64,000 nucleotides of DNA from Zygaena filipendulae (GCA_907165275.2 OU015652.1:13035001-13099000), one strand, 5' to 3'. Positions 1-13,780 are shown, counted from the stretch's first letter. Notes: generated by a model from the letters alone, not told the origin. A program made the numbers and translations.

Positions 1-129
1 AGAAGACTAAACTGTTGTATTAAAACCTATTTGTGATTAATAGTAATTACGATTGTAATGATTAATAAAAATCTTGATAAGGAAGGGATGTAGTGTTTGT
101 TAGTATAATATATTATATCGTACATACCT

Positions 130-248
130 ACACACACATACAGTTCACTGTCTCGAGCGCACCGCGTCAGTAACACGAGAGCTAGATGCGAGAGTGGACG
201 TGTAAAGTTAAAGTGCGTGACGAGCCTGTGCTACATACAATACAGAAG
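130..248 (+). promoter_or_regulatory. Possible non-coding first exon
   Basis: A stretch of near-normal GC with an arthropod initiator TCAGT at 167-171 and a good donor AAG|gtatgt at 248/249. No linked coding exon was found downstream. Weak. Confidence 0.15.
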
Positions 249-949
249 GTATGTTATTATACGTAATAATAATAGTTACTAATATCGTTTTAAAGGGTTC
301 ACCGTCACAAAAACCTGAAGATAGTATAAGTAGATTTAGAAGCAGATTGTACAGGATTATTGTACAAGTTGTAAATGAATATCTACTTAAATAAAAAATA
401 ATAATAATACAGTTAGTTAATTTCTTTAAAGCTCAGTTAAAAAAAGAAACTTTAATAGAGCTATTATAGAGCCAAATGAAGTCATTTTACGCTATTATCG
501 TCCAACAGTTTAATAGCAGAGTGCGCCCGTCACTGTCTCTCACAAAAAAATAAAATCATTATTGTGTCGTAAAGAATACAGCAATATTTAAACGGCCGCA
601 GTATATCAACGTCTCCTTGTATGGATTGTTATAAAATATGGCTTACATACTGCAATAATTGTTACCCATATGTCATATGAGGAGCCTCCGAAATCGACAG
701 GAACGCCGCTCAGCGCGCTGTAGTTATTATAGCTGTGGCCTTAGTATAACTCAATACATTATTCATCATACTAGCTTTTGCACGTGGTTTATCCACCACA
801 TCTCATTAATTTAGACATTTCCTATCCCTCGGTAATTAAAAATTCACAGGGATGAAAATAGGTAGGTACTTATCCTCTGTCTATTCCAAGGTTAAGATAA
901 GTACCTACCAACCTACTTACTAAAGTTTTCTTAAAATTTGCTTTTATTG

Positions 950-1178
950 TCTTAATATATATAAATCACGTGTCACGTTGTTTGTCCGCGATGGACTCCG
1001 AAACTACTGAAAGGATTTTGGTAAAATTTTGTAACCATCTATAAAATGGTCCAACTTAAAAGATAGGATAGTTTTTATCCCGGAATTCCCTCGGACACTG
1101 AAGGACATAGTGTACTTTATTCCCGCAACCTCCGCGGGAACTCCGAAATTACTCCGAATAATCGCGGAGGACAGCTAG
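950..1178 (+). mobile_element. Non-autonomous Helitron (variant family)
   Basis: Starts TCTTAATATATATAAATC, contains cccggaattccctcgg and ends cgcggaggacagCTAG|T, the Helitron CTAG terminus after a GC-rich stem. Confidence 0.65.
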
Positions 1179-3800
1179 TGATATTATAAAAATATATGAA
1201 TGGCACGATGGAGACCCCAATGAGTAGGCTTGTTTTATTTACTTTTCTGTTTCAACTATAGGTGTATAGTAGATGAATTGCGACTCTAAAATTAGTAGAA
1301 ATTCTATAAAATTTTAAAATTCGTACACTATATGTTTTGAATGCGACTGACAAAATCATTCCACGTATTTTATATCAATTAGGTAAGTACACAATTTATT
1401 AATATCTACGATTTTTAACATCTTGAGCCAAAAAAAACGTTATTTAAAAGCAATTCATCATTTTATTGTGACCTTTTTGGGATTGTTGTTTTATCGATGG
1501 TGAGTCGACGCGGTCGGTGTGTGATTATATAGAGAATTAAACGGTACTCATTAGTCTTTTGATTTAAATTGCTTATCTTCGGTAGATTTAATTTTTGATT
1601 GCTATTATTTATGCTCTTGAATGTCATAGGTTATTAAATTTGCAAGGCGAGAATAGGTCTTCCTGCCTTGACTACCAAACCCTTTAAATCGTCCACCAAG
1701 ATTTCTTTTCAATTGAATTGTTCAATTTTTTTGCACTGATCCCAGCTTAATATAATGAAGTAGTAGTCTCTGACTGATATTACAATAAATTCGTAAAAAA
1801 CTGTTGACGCAAAGATATGTACCTACCATAAAAGGATATAATAAAGCTATAAACTGAATTTAATTTAACAAAGCCTGTAAATATTTATTTAATACTCTGT
1901 TAACGAGGGAGCAATAATTAGTGTGTCACCTGTGTCAATTGCATAATTCCTTCAGGAACTCTGCAGCTGGACTAAAGTAGGTACTTAACTACTTACCTAC
2001 GTACCTACCTTTGTTTTATCCTAGGGCCTAAAATATTTATACCTAGGGACATATAAAGTTAGTATTATTATAGTATACGTAGTAGTTATGGGTAAAAGTT
2101 GATAAGCTCCATGGTTTCTTGCTAATTTCCAGATACCCTTGGGAACATTCATTTTTCATGTAAACGAAACACATTACTACACCCTAACATACATATATTA
2201 GATACCTAGACCTACATAAACAAAAACTTAACGAAACTAACTTTTAAATATAAAAATTACTGAACCGATTTTAATAAAATTTTAATAATATATTATGTCC
2301 TGCTCACCTTGCTTGATCCAACTTGGGAGATGTGACAGTTTTTAGAGTACCCGAGCTTTTAGACTTTTTAGAGTTTACGCGAGTACCTAAAACCGCAGAA
2401 AACGGCTAGTATATAGGAGTTTTGGATTACCACAGATACAACTTCGATTGTGATGTTAACATTTTTATTGTGCACTCACAACTATGTTATTTATCACCAA
2501 ATAAATATTCATTCGTGCGTTTTCTTTTATAAATTCATCCATAAAGCCTACCCAGTCTACAACAATGCTTATGAAGTTTCATTATATGTGGTAATTCACA
2601 TGCAGCGTCAGATAAATTCAATTAAGGTTGGTTTAAGATTGGCTGTAGTGGTTATCGGATCGTAAAACTTATCGATATATTATACCTATACATAAATATG
2701 GTCGGAAAATCGTATAATTTGCCCGTTCACAAGTGCGTCGGTTTAATTCGCTCGTAGTTTTGAATTTGTAATTTGCCAACTTTCAGACACCCGGTTAAGT
2801 TTGAGCTGTGATCGCACCAGAGTCAAATGGTGTATAGGTATACCTAGATTATAGAACAAAACATTTTCTGATTTGTCATCGATTTATTATTTTTATCCTA
2901 TGCAAAAAACATCGTCAAAACCGGTGTAGGTACTAACCATAATTAAAAAGTGACGCCCATGGATAAGAAAAAATAAGAGCTTTTAACAAAAGAGCTTTTC
3001 TTAAAACTGATTTCTTAAATATATGAGTAAATATACCTAAATGTTTTGAAAAATTGCCTATTCAGAGATTTAAAAGACGCTTTTTTTAGCTGTGTAATCA
3101 TTAACTTTTTACAATTTAGATTATTTAAACAAAGTAGATCGGTACTTAGGTAGGTACTTAGCCTTAGGTTAATCTCGATTATTTTAGTAAAAAAAGTTGG
3201 CGTTTTTTGCAAAAATAACTTACTGGGAATATTTATTAAAAGCTGTGGAATGATAAAATAAAATTACCTACCTATTAGATACTGCAAGGAGAAATTGCAG
3301 ATACCTAGATTAACGACTTGTGTAAAATTTAAGAAATTGATCAACTTTACTGTTCTTTCATCAAAGGCAAGTTGGTTGAAAACAGAAGGAAATATTGTCA
3401 AGAATTTTAACGAACACGACCCATTACTCTTCTCGTTGTATACTTGAATCGTTTCAAGATTTATTTGTACACAATCCATGTGGAGTCGTTTACACTCGAC
3501 TTCGGTTATCTTGAAATGGTAAAGATGCGTGCGAGATTGTCAATGAATGCCAAGGCGACTGGGCATCCAGTTATAATTGCTAGTGTTTAATTTTGTAGAT
3601 CTCCCTTACAGGGTGTGCTGTTTAACCGTCAAAGCTAAGAACCAAATAGATTCCGACTCCAAAATAAAAAAAAATCGACATATTCAACAACTTCTTGTTT
3701 TTCTTAGCTTTACCACCCTTCAATCCGGACTCTTCCTTCTTTCTCTTCGATCTCTTATTACGTTTTTAACCGACTTCAAAAAAGGAGGAGGATCGCAATT
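1179..3800. other. AT-rich DNA without a gene
   Basis: No coding signal. A decayed Helitron-like end (aaccgcagaaaacggCTAGT) lies near 2390-2411. Short GTAGGTACCTAC words are frequent. Confidence 0.5.
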
Positions 3801-3930
3801 CGAAGCGTATGTTTTTTTTTTACGTTTTATTTACTCAATTTGCAAATTAACACATTGTCTGAGGTACAGAAAGTTTGATCCCAGAATCCACGCGGGAACT
3901 CCTAGGTTAACCCGGGGAATAGCTAGCTAG
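3760..3930 (+). mobile_element. Repeat fragment (aaccgacttc...) joined to a Helitron 3' end
   Basis: 3768-3810 carries ttaaccgacttcaaaaaagg-aggagg, the end of a dispersed lepidopteran repeat also seen at 13840-13880, 19670-19696 and 24005-24040. 3870-3930 is a Lep1-like Helitron 3' end finishing ggggaatagctagCTAG. Confidence 0.5.
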
Positions 3931-4391
3931 TGTATAAAAGTTGTATTATTTAAGATATTTTTTATCCCTATATCAATAGATACAAAAAGGTTTTGCCATA
4001 AAGATAACATATTCTGTAGTTCTTGCGAAGAGGGAATTCCGAAATTGATACTAGCGTATTATGATCTGTGATGCGGGTGAACATCTAGATATTTACTGAA
4101 GTCCTTCGCACCAGTCCCGAGTCCGTGACATTCAGAAAATCAGAACCACTTTATATATTTTGTAAAAATAATTATTGAAAGCGGGGGCTCGACACTTGTT
4201 TACCAACTTGAAAATGAGATCTCTGCAGAGTTATTTCTCGATTAGACCCTCCTTGTACTACATATGTTAGTACCTCCCCTATCTTTGCCAAGTGATAATT
4301 TAATGAAAATAAAACGATATTAGAAAATGTGTCCGTGAAGGCTGAATATGGAATATTGTTTATACATATAAAGTGTGGTATAATTTACTGC

Positions 4392-4685
4392 AAATATTTA
4401 CAGGGCTGAAATTATACACTATAACAAACAGGATAAGCGAAAAAATAATATTATAAGTTCGGTAGTTTTTTAGAATATGAGGAAAATAAATTCATTGAAA
4501 AATCATTATAATTACATTCACAAGGTAGGTCTACACAATACACGTAGCACATTTATACGTAGGTATACAGGGCACGCGCTACGCACATAGCGAGCGATGG
4601 ATCAGCTGTTCAGCTCGATTGGCTCGATTTATGATTTTATGAACATGTTTATAACGATGTATACTTTCAACCCTGTAAATATTTT
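4392..4685. mobile_element. MITE with about 25-bp terminal inverted repeats
   Basis: Left end AAATATTTACAGGGCTGAAA; the right end read in reverse complement is AAATATTTACAGGGTTGAAA-type. 294 bp, AT-rich inside apart from a short GC-rich stretch. No coding capacity. Confidence 0.65.
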
Positions 4686-4862
4686 CAGCTTATTTTATCA
4701 CATGTTATAATATAGGTAACATCTACTTACAGTAAATTTGGGTCCAACAAGATAAAATATCCCGGCTAAGGTAAGTACCTACAACAAATTCGCGCGGCGG
4801 TAAAAGCTTATAAATAATAAGTGCCTAAGTTCTGCAAATACGTTGAATACAATGCAGAAAAA

Positions 4863-5535
4863 AACGGCCAAGTGCGATTCGGACTCGCCCATGTAGCGTT
4901 CCGTAGAAGCAAGTAACATATTATAAAAGTTCTTATAGTTTATTTTAACTTTGATCGATGTTTTAATAATAGTGTAATTTTTTTTGCGGTGTACGATTTA
5001 TGACGTATTAAAAAAAAACTACTCACTATATCTCGTTCAAACCAATTTTTGGTGGAAGTATGCATGGTAATGCAGGTACCTACAATCTACATCATATATT
5101 TTTTTTAGTTTTATCTTTCTAAAAAAAATATATGATGTAGATTGTGTATTTTAGAAGTTACAGGGGCGGGGCACAGATTTTACCACTTTGGAAGTGTCTC
5201 TCGCGCAAACTATTCAGTTAGGAAAAAATCATTTTAGAAACCTCAATATCATTTTTGAAGACCTATCCATAGACGACACATATGGGTTTGATGAAAAAAA
5301 ATTTTGAGTTTCAGTTCTAAGTATGGGAAACCCCCAAAATTTATTGCTTTTATTCTTTATTTTTATGTGAAAATCTTAATGCGGTTTACAGAATACATCT
5401 ACTTACCAAGTTTCAACAGTACAGTTCTTATAGTTTCGGAAAAAAGTGTCTGTGACATACGGATGGACAGACAGACAGACATGACGAATCCCTAAGGGCT
5501 CCGTTTTTTGCCATTTGGCTACGGAGCCCTAAAAA
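4863..5535 (+). repeat. Dispersed lepidopteran repeat, family B
   Basis: Begins cggccaagtgcgattcggac and ends gggctccgttttttgcc...acggagccct, framing a purine-rich block with cagacagaca. Related copies at 7795-8346 and, inverted, 56932-57200. Contains a 64-bp hairpin at 5082-5145. Class not assigned. Confidence 0.65.
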
Positions 5536-5805
5536 TTCCGTTGTAGTTTATAGTTCTTCACTAAACCGCTCACACAGTTATTATTGGTGGGTTCCATACA
5601 ATTATCGTTCTTTAAAAGTATTACAAGTGACGATTAACATATAGAAATGGTGCTATCAATGAACGCATAATAGTCTAACGGTGGTATGGACGTGTATCCT
5701 ATAGTAATATTATGGGCTTCATTGTCCATAAACAACTATAGAAACATTCATAATATTCAAACGAATAGCTAATCACAGGCAGCTGAAAAGGTTTATTCTG
5801 GCAAA

Positions 5806-5912
5806 TCTATACCTACTAATATTATAAAGATTGCAGGCTGTATTGTAACCCAGAATTCCCGCGGGAACCCCGAAATTACCGGGAAACAGCCGCGGTTTCA
5901 CCTCCGGTAATT
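5806..5912 (+). mobile_element. Rearranged Helitron fragment
   Basis: A Lep1-type start (cctactaatattataaag) leads into a 3' part (cccgcgggaaccccgaaatt) and then a reversed hairpin (ccgcggtttcacctccgg). Two ends seem to be fused. Confidence 0.5.
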
Positions 5913-7794
5913 TCATTATATAGTTTTATTATAAGATAAAATTCGAATGATTATAATTTTTTACATTTGTGTTTATATGAATATCTAAATATTGAATTTC
6001 TCGAATAGAAGCAACACATGCACCTCACTTAGAATATTTTCTTTATGGCGAAAGGAGATTATAAAACATACGTATAGGTACTTAATAACTTTATAAGTAC
6101 TTAATACCTATATACAGTTGCCTACAGGCTTACAGGCTCTAACGCTAGATAAATATAATTAAATAAGATAATTTCGTGTTTAGTCGCACCTTTCGCATTT
6201 ATAAATACTACACAGATGAGATATTTTTATAATGATAGGTAAAATATCTATGGGAAATTAATATTAAATTTAATTAAATTAAAAATTAAAATAAAAAAAG
6301 TCCAACGTGATCTGTCTGAAAAGTTTCTTCGGTCTACGCACAAACTGGAGCAAACCGATGGTCTGCGATAATTATGATTAAATCGATATGTACATGAAAC
6401 TGGTTCACGTTTAAAAAGAATTACTCCAGTATCAGGCCAGGCCGAACGTTGAACCATCTGCTTTATACTTCCTGCATAGTACATTCTACAAGGCTTATGA
6501 AGAAAAGTGAAAAATATGCACTAAGTATAATATATGGTTACAGATACAATCTCTACAAAGAAAAGAAAATCACAAAACACAAGCTGTCTTCCCTATCACT
6601 TTTTTTATTTTATGTCATAGGGGGCAAAAGTGGTACACCTGATGGTAAGTGATTACCGCCGCCCATGGACATCTGCTACACCAGAAGGCATGCAGGTGCG
6701 TTGCCGGCCTGGAATGGGGATGGGAACTGGCTAACTCTCATCACTTTCCCAGACAAAAATATTTCAACATACATAATTGTTTTACATTTTAGTCATCCCA
6801 TCTAAATGGATGTCTCACTTGATCGCCGCCCATGGAATCTGCCACGGATTTATATGTAGAGCAAGCAGAACGAAAATGATTTCTTAACGAATACAAACAT
6901 ACAGACAGACAGAAAAAAATTCTAAAAACGGTATTTTTGGCTTCTATATCACTCATAGAGTCGCCTAAATTTATTTTTTCTTATTTATCTCCCATGTACA
7001 GACATCGACCTGTTATTGGCCCTGTAGCTTCTAGTAATTCATAATTAAGTATTTATACATATGTTTGTCAAAAAAAAAATAGTTAAATAGTTATACGCTG
7101 TAATGAACTCAATCGGGATTATGAACTCGTATTAGATACTTCGTCATTAGTTATCATAATTTTCATATTACACAGATGTGCCAACACATTAATAAGCTAC
7201 CAAATTAGATACATGCAATAATTAGTCAACATTCTCATTAATTTTAAAACTTACAAGCCTATTATGAGCAATAAATAAATCACCTACCTTTAAATACCTA
7301 CCTACTTGAATAGTGATTTATTCAAGAAAAATACATTTGAAAACTTTTTAAACATAAAATAATCAACAATTTGAATAAGTGGTTTAACATCAGCCGTTGA
7401 CCGCCAACACTCTGTGGTTCGACCTCAAAATCAAATTACTAATTTACATAAGTTTAGCACTAAACGTACGTTATCCGAAATATAAATAAAAACGGACACG
7501 GGTCAATGACCACTTAGAGATTGTGTTTAAAAAACTACTTTTCTGGACATGTTTTGTTTTATTTGAATGGAAAATATTTAATTTGACAACAAATTTTAAA
7601 CTTCCAGACCTATCCGTTGGTTTGCCATTTACCTATACCTATACCCATTACCTACCTCCCAGAATTTGATCCTTATAAACTTATAAACCACATTAAAGGA
7701 TGTAGGTATCCTTTTTTTTCGAATCCCGAACAATTGTATGAATTAGTTTTATCAAAATTGCTATTTCGTTAGACCATCCACGCGCACTTAAAAA
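5913..7794. other. Gene-free stretch with old repeat fragments
   Basis: 6610-6730 and 6820-6850 carry the lepidopteran word cacctgatggtaagtgatta followed by ccgccgcccatgg, from a dispersed repeat. A diverged inverted relative (accccgtgtactcgggtgca) lies at 34511-34600. The rest is AT-rich with no coding signal. Confidence 0.45.
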
Positions 7795-8346
7795 AACGAC
7801 CAAGTACGAGTCGGACTTGCGCACGAAGGGTTCCGTACCATTATCTATAAATCGGCAAAAAAAAGTTCATGTTTTTGTATGGTTGCCCCCCTTAAATACT
7901 TGTTTTTTTTTAATTTAATTATTTATTTTTAAAGTGAATATATAGGTAGGTACCCTAAATATTCTGTGAATATTTCAAGCATCTACCTGTTGCCGTTATC
8001 AATATCGAGCAAAAACGAGCAAAAAAATCACGTTTGTTGTATGGGAGCCCCCCCCTCCCCCCCTTTAAATATTTATTTTATTGTGTTTTTTTTGTATATA
8101 TTGTTATAGCCGCAACAGAAATTCAAACAAACAAATATACTTTATTGCACACAGTAGAAAGATACATTTACAAAACACAGAAAACATGTAAATACGTACA
8201 GTGAGATGACCTATATTGCTGAAAGCCTATGGTGACAGACGTACAGACGGAGGGGCAGTCTTAGTAATAGATAGTATTATATGAGTATTATATATATTAT
8301 CTGTGGTAATAGGGTACCGTTTTACCCTAGGGGTACGGAACCTTAG
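7795..8346 (+). repeat. Family B repeat interrupted by a retroelement tail
   Basis: Starts cgaccaagtacgagtcggac and ends cgttttaccctaggggtacg. Near 8124-8215 it is interrupted by aaacaaatatactttattgc, the reversed 3' tail of a LINE-like element also found at 12060-12125 and 16398-16420. Confidence 0.6.
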
Positions 8347-8426
8347 TAATCACCTCGAACAATTAGAGTAGAATTTGAATTTTTTGTAGATTTGTAGTAA
8401 GTAGGTACCTATAGAAAATTATATCC

Positions 8427-8600
8427 CACCAAAAACATTTTCATGTAAAATGATGCCAAGACGAGTCCATATGACAGGCACTGTCAAAAAGTTATCAGAT
8501 CTCATGTAGAGCCAAGCTTATAACTCTACACACCCTAACTCTACAAGGCCTAACTTATCAAACTCTACACCTTAGTCAGAATACCTATTTATGTATTATA
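8427..8600 (+). repeat. Dispersed repeat, family D, copy 1
   Basis: Contains catgtagagccaagcttata and several ctctacac words; inverted copy at 20764-20920 (tgtagagttagggccatgtt). Gene-free. Confidence 0.5.
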
Positions 8601-9475
8601 TTTATTGCAAATACTAAAATGTCTTCTAGGTATACCTACACCCATTCTACACCCTAATAATATACTTTATGTAAATGCTGTCTCAAAATCGTTGAGGACG
8701 ACAGTCATGACATTATTCTAATCTATTATACTGCCCGAATATTGCCTTACAGTCAATGACATTCTATGTATTAAAGCTTACAGTTATTTAATTTTACCCA
8801 TTGTCTAATGTCGTCAATGCTATAAGTAAATCGTTCATTGTTCTACAATCAATGAAATCTTTTTATTATATTTTGTTTGTCGTACAAATCTTACTTATGT
8901 ACCTATACATATAAATTATAATTAATATTATGCTTTCGATAACGATCGTTTTGATATAGGATTCGATAATTTATTTATTTATTTAAACGACAACAAATTC
9001 AATAATGGAGATTTTTTATCTTTTTGCGGATGATTCTGAGCCTTACGAAATCTGACGTCTTTGTTGGAACGATAACTACTGATTTTTTATTGTAAAACAC
9101 ATGTAAAACAATAGTAGACAAGTAGGTACTTAAATTAGTACAAATAGGCATGTATCAGTATTACCTACTACGTGATACTTTATTTTTTTATTTTTTTTTT
9201 CGTTCGAAAGTGTTGCGTTCTTGTATTTGACAAAACAAAAGGTTTTTATCGCCATTTTTGAAAGACATGCTTGGAGAAGAAACTGAATAATTCAAAGACT
9301 GAAAGCCGTGACCCGTTGTGGTGACACATCACGTTCGCATTCGTATTAAATAATAAATTATTGACAAATTGGTTTATGCAAATGGCACGCACCTTTAAAA
9401 TGATAAACAACATCCTCGTTATTGCTTCTGTCAGTAAAATGAGCAAGGTGAAATGCGCATTACTCTACTTTTCTT

Positions 9476-9560
9476 GAAAGCACCGTTGGTTCTAGCGGTT
9501 AGTGAAATATGACTGCTACACCAAGTGACACAGGTTCGATTCCCGCGTTGAAAAAAGTAT
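9476..9560 (+). mobile_element. tRNA-derived SINE fragment
   Basis: RNA polymerase III box A-like tagcggttagtg and a perfect box B GGTTCGATTCC at 9533-9543, with tRNA-like spacing. It lacks a paired acceptor stem, so it is not a tRNA gene. Confidence 0.5.
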
Positions 9561-9639
9561 AAGTGACTTTTACCAAGTGGCACCAAAGCTACATCACCCA
9601 CGCATCTGTCTCCTAGTTTTGCAGTTTTGCACAAATACT

Positions 9640-12040
9640 TAATATAGGTAAGTACCTAATAATAATTTGATCTTGATTTCATTAAGTTTAAATTTGAAAC
9701 AAGTTTAAATTTTAAGTTTAATCACACTTAAAATAGAGTAAGGTAAGATTGCAGTAAAATTATAAGATTTGATTATAAAATACAAATGGAAGATATAAAA
9801 AAATATATATAATATATATCAACGGGAAGCGAGGGAAGTGTAGGTATGTATATTGTAAAGAACCTTCCAGCTTCGGTTGGCATCACGAGTAAACACAGAC
9901 CGAAAGATGTTCAACAAACCTCTATACCAGACATATCGTGACTTGCCATTGAGTTGTCGCATGTTCTCAGAATTGACCCCCAGGAGCCTACGTAGTACGT
10001 ATGTACCTACGACAACACATTACTGGCGTGACAACACGACGCGACGTGTTGAGGTTTTTATGAGGAAAAGTCACATTGCTACGCCGCCATTGGTGTGTTT
10101 GTGGCAAATATCGTCAACGCAAACGTTCGAAGCTAAGACCCATTTAAAGTTGATCGTATTCTGGTTTTCATAAATTAAAAACTAACTTGAGTACTTATTG
10201 CAAGTAGGTACCAAGTAATTACATATATTTCTCTTTGTTTTTATATGACAAAACAAATAGTTCTATTTGCTTGGTAAGTAATTTCAAATTCACTGATGAG
10301 ATTTTTGCACCTGTATAAATCTCAAATTGTTATAATTTCTTTCTATGTTCTACTTAAGTTTGTTAGTTCAAAAACACTGTTCAAATCCGTTAAGTAATTT
10401 TGACATAATGCACGTACAAACCTGATAATATGCGAAAAATTATTGGTTGGTTGACTAAAGTTAAGGCGTGAAAACTCAACAAATGTACAAAGGATATGCT
10501 GTTATTGGTAATTATGCCCTGACCTTGTAAATTAATAGAATACTTGTAGGTATACAGGATGTTACAGAAAGTTGTTGTCATATTTGGCGATCGTGTTCAC
10601 GTCTGCAATGATTTGACTCTATAGTAACTGAACCGGTACCATGAAATAATCTTTTCCAAAATCTGCTAGGTTTTCTGTTAATGACTTGTCTCTGCACCGC
10701 AACGGTAAAAATTTCATCGAATAATTGTTAACCCGCCATCTATAACCTGCAGTTCATGACCTACCCAGTGATGTGACATGTTCATATTGTTGCGAAAATA
10801 GTCTTTAAATACTTTTTTTTATTTTGCTTATGAAATTTTGAAGCAGGTAGGTACCTAAGGTTTTTGAGCGAAATACCATGGTTGCATAAAATTGATAAAT
10901 CACAATCTTCAAATATGACTACACCTTTCCGTAACACCTTGTATATCATTAGAAAGGTCTCACTAAATAGAACGAATATGTATAGTAAGTACATATATAC
11001 AATACATTATGATCAATAGGTACCTACATGCTGATGGCAAATCCCAATATATTTTGATTTATGGTCCATTTTCTTTTAATCAAAATCAATTTGGGCTTAA
11101 ATTGATTGGTGCAAGTGACCATAAGCCGATACCACACCTTGAATCTTAACAAAAATAAAAAGTTCTCCCTCAATGGTGGCTGAAAACTTAACACGAGTGT
11201 CCAATGCAATGACCAAATACACAATAAGTATCAGATTTCATCAAGTGGTAATCCCTTACAGAGTGACAAACTGACAGCATGCCTGACCCACCAGCGCGGC
11301 GTCGATAACTGTCCACGGTGAATTTAACGATACATCCTCAAATTGAACTCAATTGAAACAACCTTATTCACATTTTCGATAGAGTCTAAAATCGAATTCC
11401 TCTCAAAACAATCTTTTCAGCTTATCACTTCATCGATTCGAACCTACAAAAGTTCTTATTGCTAAGAACTTAAAGCGCATAAATGCTTATTACTCTTGAA
11501 TATTGTTACAAATTGTTTCTTTGACGATTTCTCGCATTGGGTATTTTGATATTATCGATAATCGATAATGACGCGGCGAGATATATTATTATGTACGTTA
11601 TGCTTCACGCCCATGCTGTAAAATATTTTTGTTGAATTTTCAATAGTAGGTATTTATATAAAACCACAAACGTTTTCTTACTTTGCATCATTATCTAAAA
11701 ATAAATAAATGATAATTTAGCGAGGGGGTTCAAGAACCCGATTACCATATCAGGTCGCGAAATGATAATGAGCCATAAAAATGGGTTCCCTATGTTTTTA
11801 TTCATAATTACCTTTTGGTTTATTTTGTGTATTTTATTATTATTTTGCGTGCAAAGTAAATGATTTTTTAATCTTTTTCGCCCAAAATATTTTGCTTCTA
11901 AAATATATCTACGAACAAGTAAACAACGTGTTCAATAGCACACAGAATATCTACTAATTTTGAGATTATTTTACAGACACACATTATTGACAAGGCCTTT
12001 TATTGGGTTTGATATAAAAATAGTGAGTCAAAATTCCCTT
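9640..12040. other. Gene-free AT-rich stretch
   Basis: No convincing exon. A 98-codon frame at 9877-10173 has no recognisable domain and ordinary AT-rich surroundings. Short repeat ends such as tatacaggatgttacagaaa near 10550 are present. Confidence 0.4.
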
Positions 12041-12049
12041 AAGTAATGA

Positions 12050-12130
12050 GTAATATCAAATCAAATATTCTTTATTGCACACACACAGTAGAAAAATACA
12101 TTTACAAATAAACAGAAAACATGTAGATTG
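12050..12130 (-). mobile_element. LINE-like 3' tail
   Basis: tcaaatattctttattgcac followed by acagtagaaaaatacattta is shared with 8124-8215. Read on the minus strand it ends in gcaataaag plus an A-rich tail. Confidence 0.5.
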
Positions 12131-12606
12131 TATCATTGAAATTAGGGCACAATTTAGGACTCTACCTTCTGAGAAAAAATAGAAATAGCTGTTATACGAA
12201 TAAATACAGAATTCACATGAAAAAATTAAGTACCTACCTTTAAATATTATCAACATTAAATTGTTAAACACAAATTAATTATCTACCTACATAACAGTGT
12301 ACCTGACCGGTGGTATGGTAATTATAGCGTACAAACTGATAATGTCTGGATTTTAATTAAGGTAAATATTATCGATAAAAATTTTATTTTTATACCTGCC
12401 TGTACTACCGCATTCGTTTCAACGGTTCGCGTTAGGGCGAGTTCCCATTGTGACGTGAATCGTGATGAATAGAGTTGTCCGTCTGAAGTGACTTGTAAAT
12501 TAAAATATAGTTGGTCACATACAACAAGGCAGATTTAGCAGTGATGTACACGACTTTTTTGCAATTTGATGACACACTATCAATACAATAAGCACTACGA
12601 TAAATT

Positions 12607-13013
12607 AACAAAAAAATTAAAACCGACTTCCAAAAACACAAAACTAAAAATCTAAAAATAAAAAGCTAAAAATAACAAAATACCGATTTAATCCAAAAGA
12701 CAAAAACACACGTAATATTATTATTGGTTTGTGCTACCACTAATCGGTTTGAATTCGGTGACAAGCCCGCTGGTGTCTGCCCACTTGGGTTGTCCTGTTC
12801 ACAAAAAGCTGGTGGCGGGAGTCGACTTAGCCCATCTACCCCCTCCATATTTGGCTTGTCACCGACTTCATACCGATTAGTGGTAGCACAAACCAATAAT
12901 AATATTACGTGTGTTTTTGTCTTTTGGATTAAATCGGTATGTTGTTATTTTTAGCTTTTTATTTTTAGATTTTTAGTTTTGTGTTTTTGGAAGTCGGTTT
13001 TAATTTTTTTGTT
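12607..13013. repeat. Long inverted repeat, 161-bp arms
   Basis: 12607-12767 and 12853-13013 are reverse complements with only a few mismatches, separated by 85 bp. The arms begin aacaaaaaaattaaaaccga. The ends match the aaccgacttcc repeat family that also closes at 13878. A transcript would fold into a long hairpin. Confidence 0.85.
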
Positions 13014-13240
13014 AAAAATTTGTTTATTTCTCGCTTTTAAGTGACTTAGTTCGTAATTTCTCCAAGTTACAATAGCCTAATGTCAACTGCTTATCACCTT
13101 TTACGAAATATTACTTTTCCCGACGCAGGGACGTTAATTGTTGAGGAGTTCTCCTAGTACATCACCATCAGTTCCACTTCACCATATATGTACATTGTGA
13201 CGGGCATAAATTGTTTAGAAACCATATTAAAGTTAACGAT

Positions 13241-13780
13241 TCGGAACCCGTGAAATACCCATTATTGAGTAGTTCCGATGACCATCTGTGGTCTTCATCA
13301 TCAGTTCCTCTTCTTCAAATTTTGCTTTCCGAAAGCAAAGAAACGTTTTACTATAAAAAATACAAAAATCGCTATAAGTGTTCTCATAATTTTTGAAGAG
13401 TTCCCTCGATTACTCCAAGATCCCATCATCAGATCTCGACTTGGTGACAATGGAATCAATTTGGGAGTATCCCCTTTCAAACAAAAAAACAATTTTCGAA
13501 ATCGCTTCAATCGGAACCCGTGAAATACGTATTATTTTTGAGTTGTTCCGATGACCACCTGTGGTCTTCATTATCAGTTCCACTTCTTCAAATTTTGCTT
13601 TCCGAAAGCAAATGAACGATTTACTATCAAAAATACCCAAATCGCTATAGGTGTGCCTATAATTTTTGAAGAGTTCCCTCGATTTCTCCAAGATCCCATC
13701 ATCAGATCCCGATTTGGTGGCAATGGGACCTAATTGGGAGTATACCCTTACAAAAAAAAAAAGAATTTTTCAAATCGGTC
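13241..13780. repeat. 270-bp tandem duplication
   Basis: Two head-to-tail units, 13241-13510 and 13511-13780, each starting tcggaacccgtgaaatac and containing cttcaaattttgctttccga. They diverge by scattered substitutions. The enclosing element ends at ctttttggaagtcggttaaa near 13878. Open frames in both units are incidental. Confidence 0.8.

Noticed and set aside
8041..8064. C/T-rich run read as a possible polypyrimidine tract
   Set aside because: It is part of the family B repeat and no exon follows.
9877..10173. 98-codon plus-strand frame
   Set aside because: No recognisable motif, no splice sites of note and no sequence relation to a known family; likely chance.
12666..12954. Mirror-image 76-codon frames on both strands with near-identical proteins
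   Set aside because: They are the two arms of an inverted repeat, not two genes.
13211..13733. Overlapping frames on both strands that look alike in tandem
   Set aside because: They repeat because the DNA is a 270-bp tandem duplication of a non-coding element.
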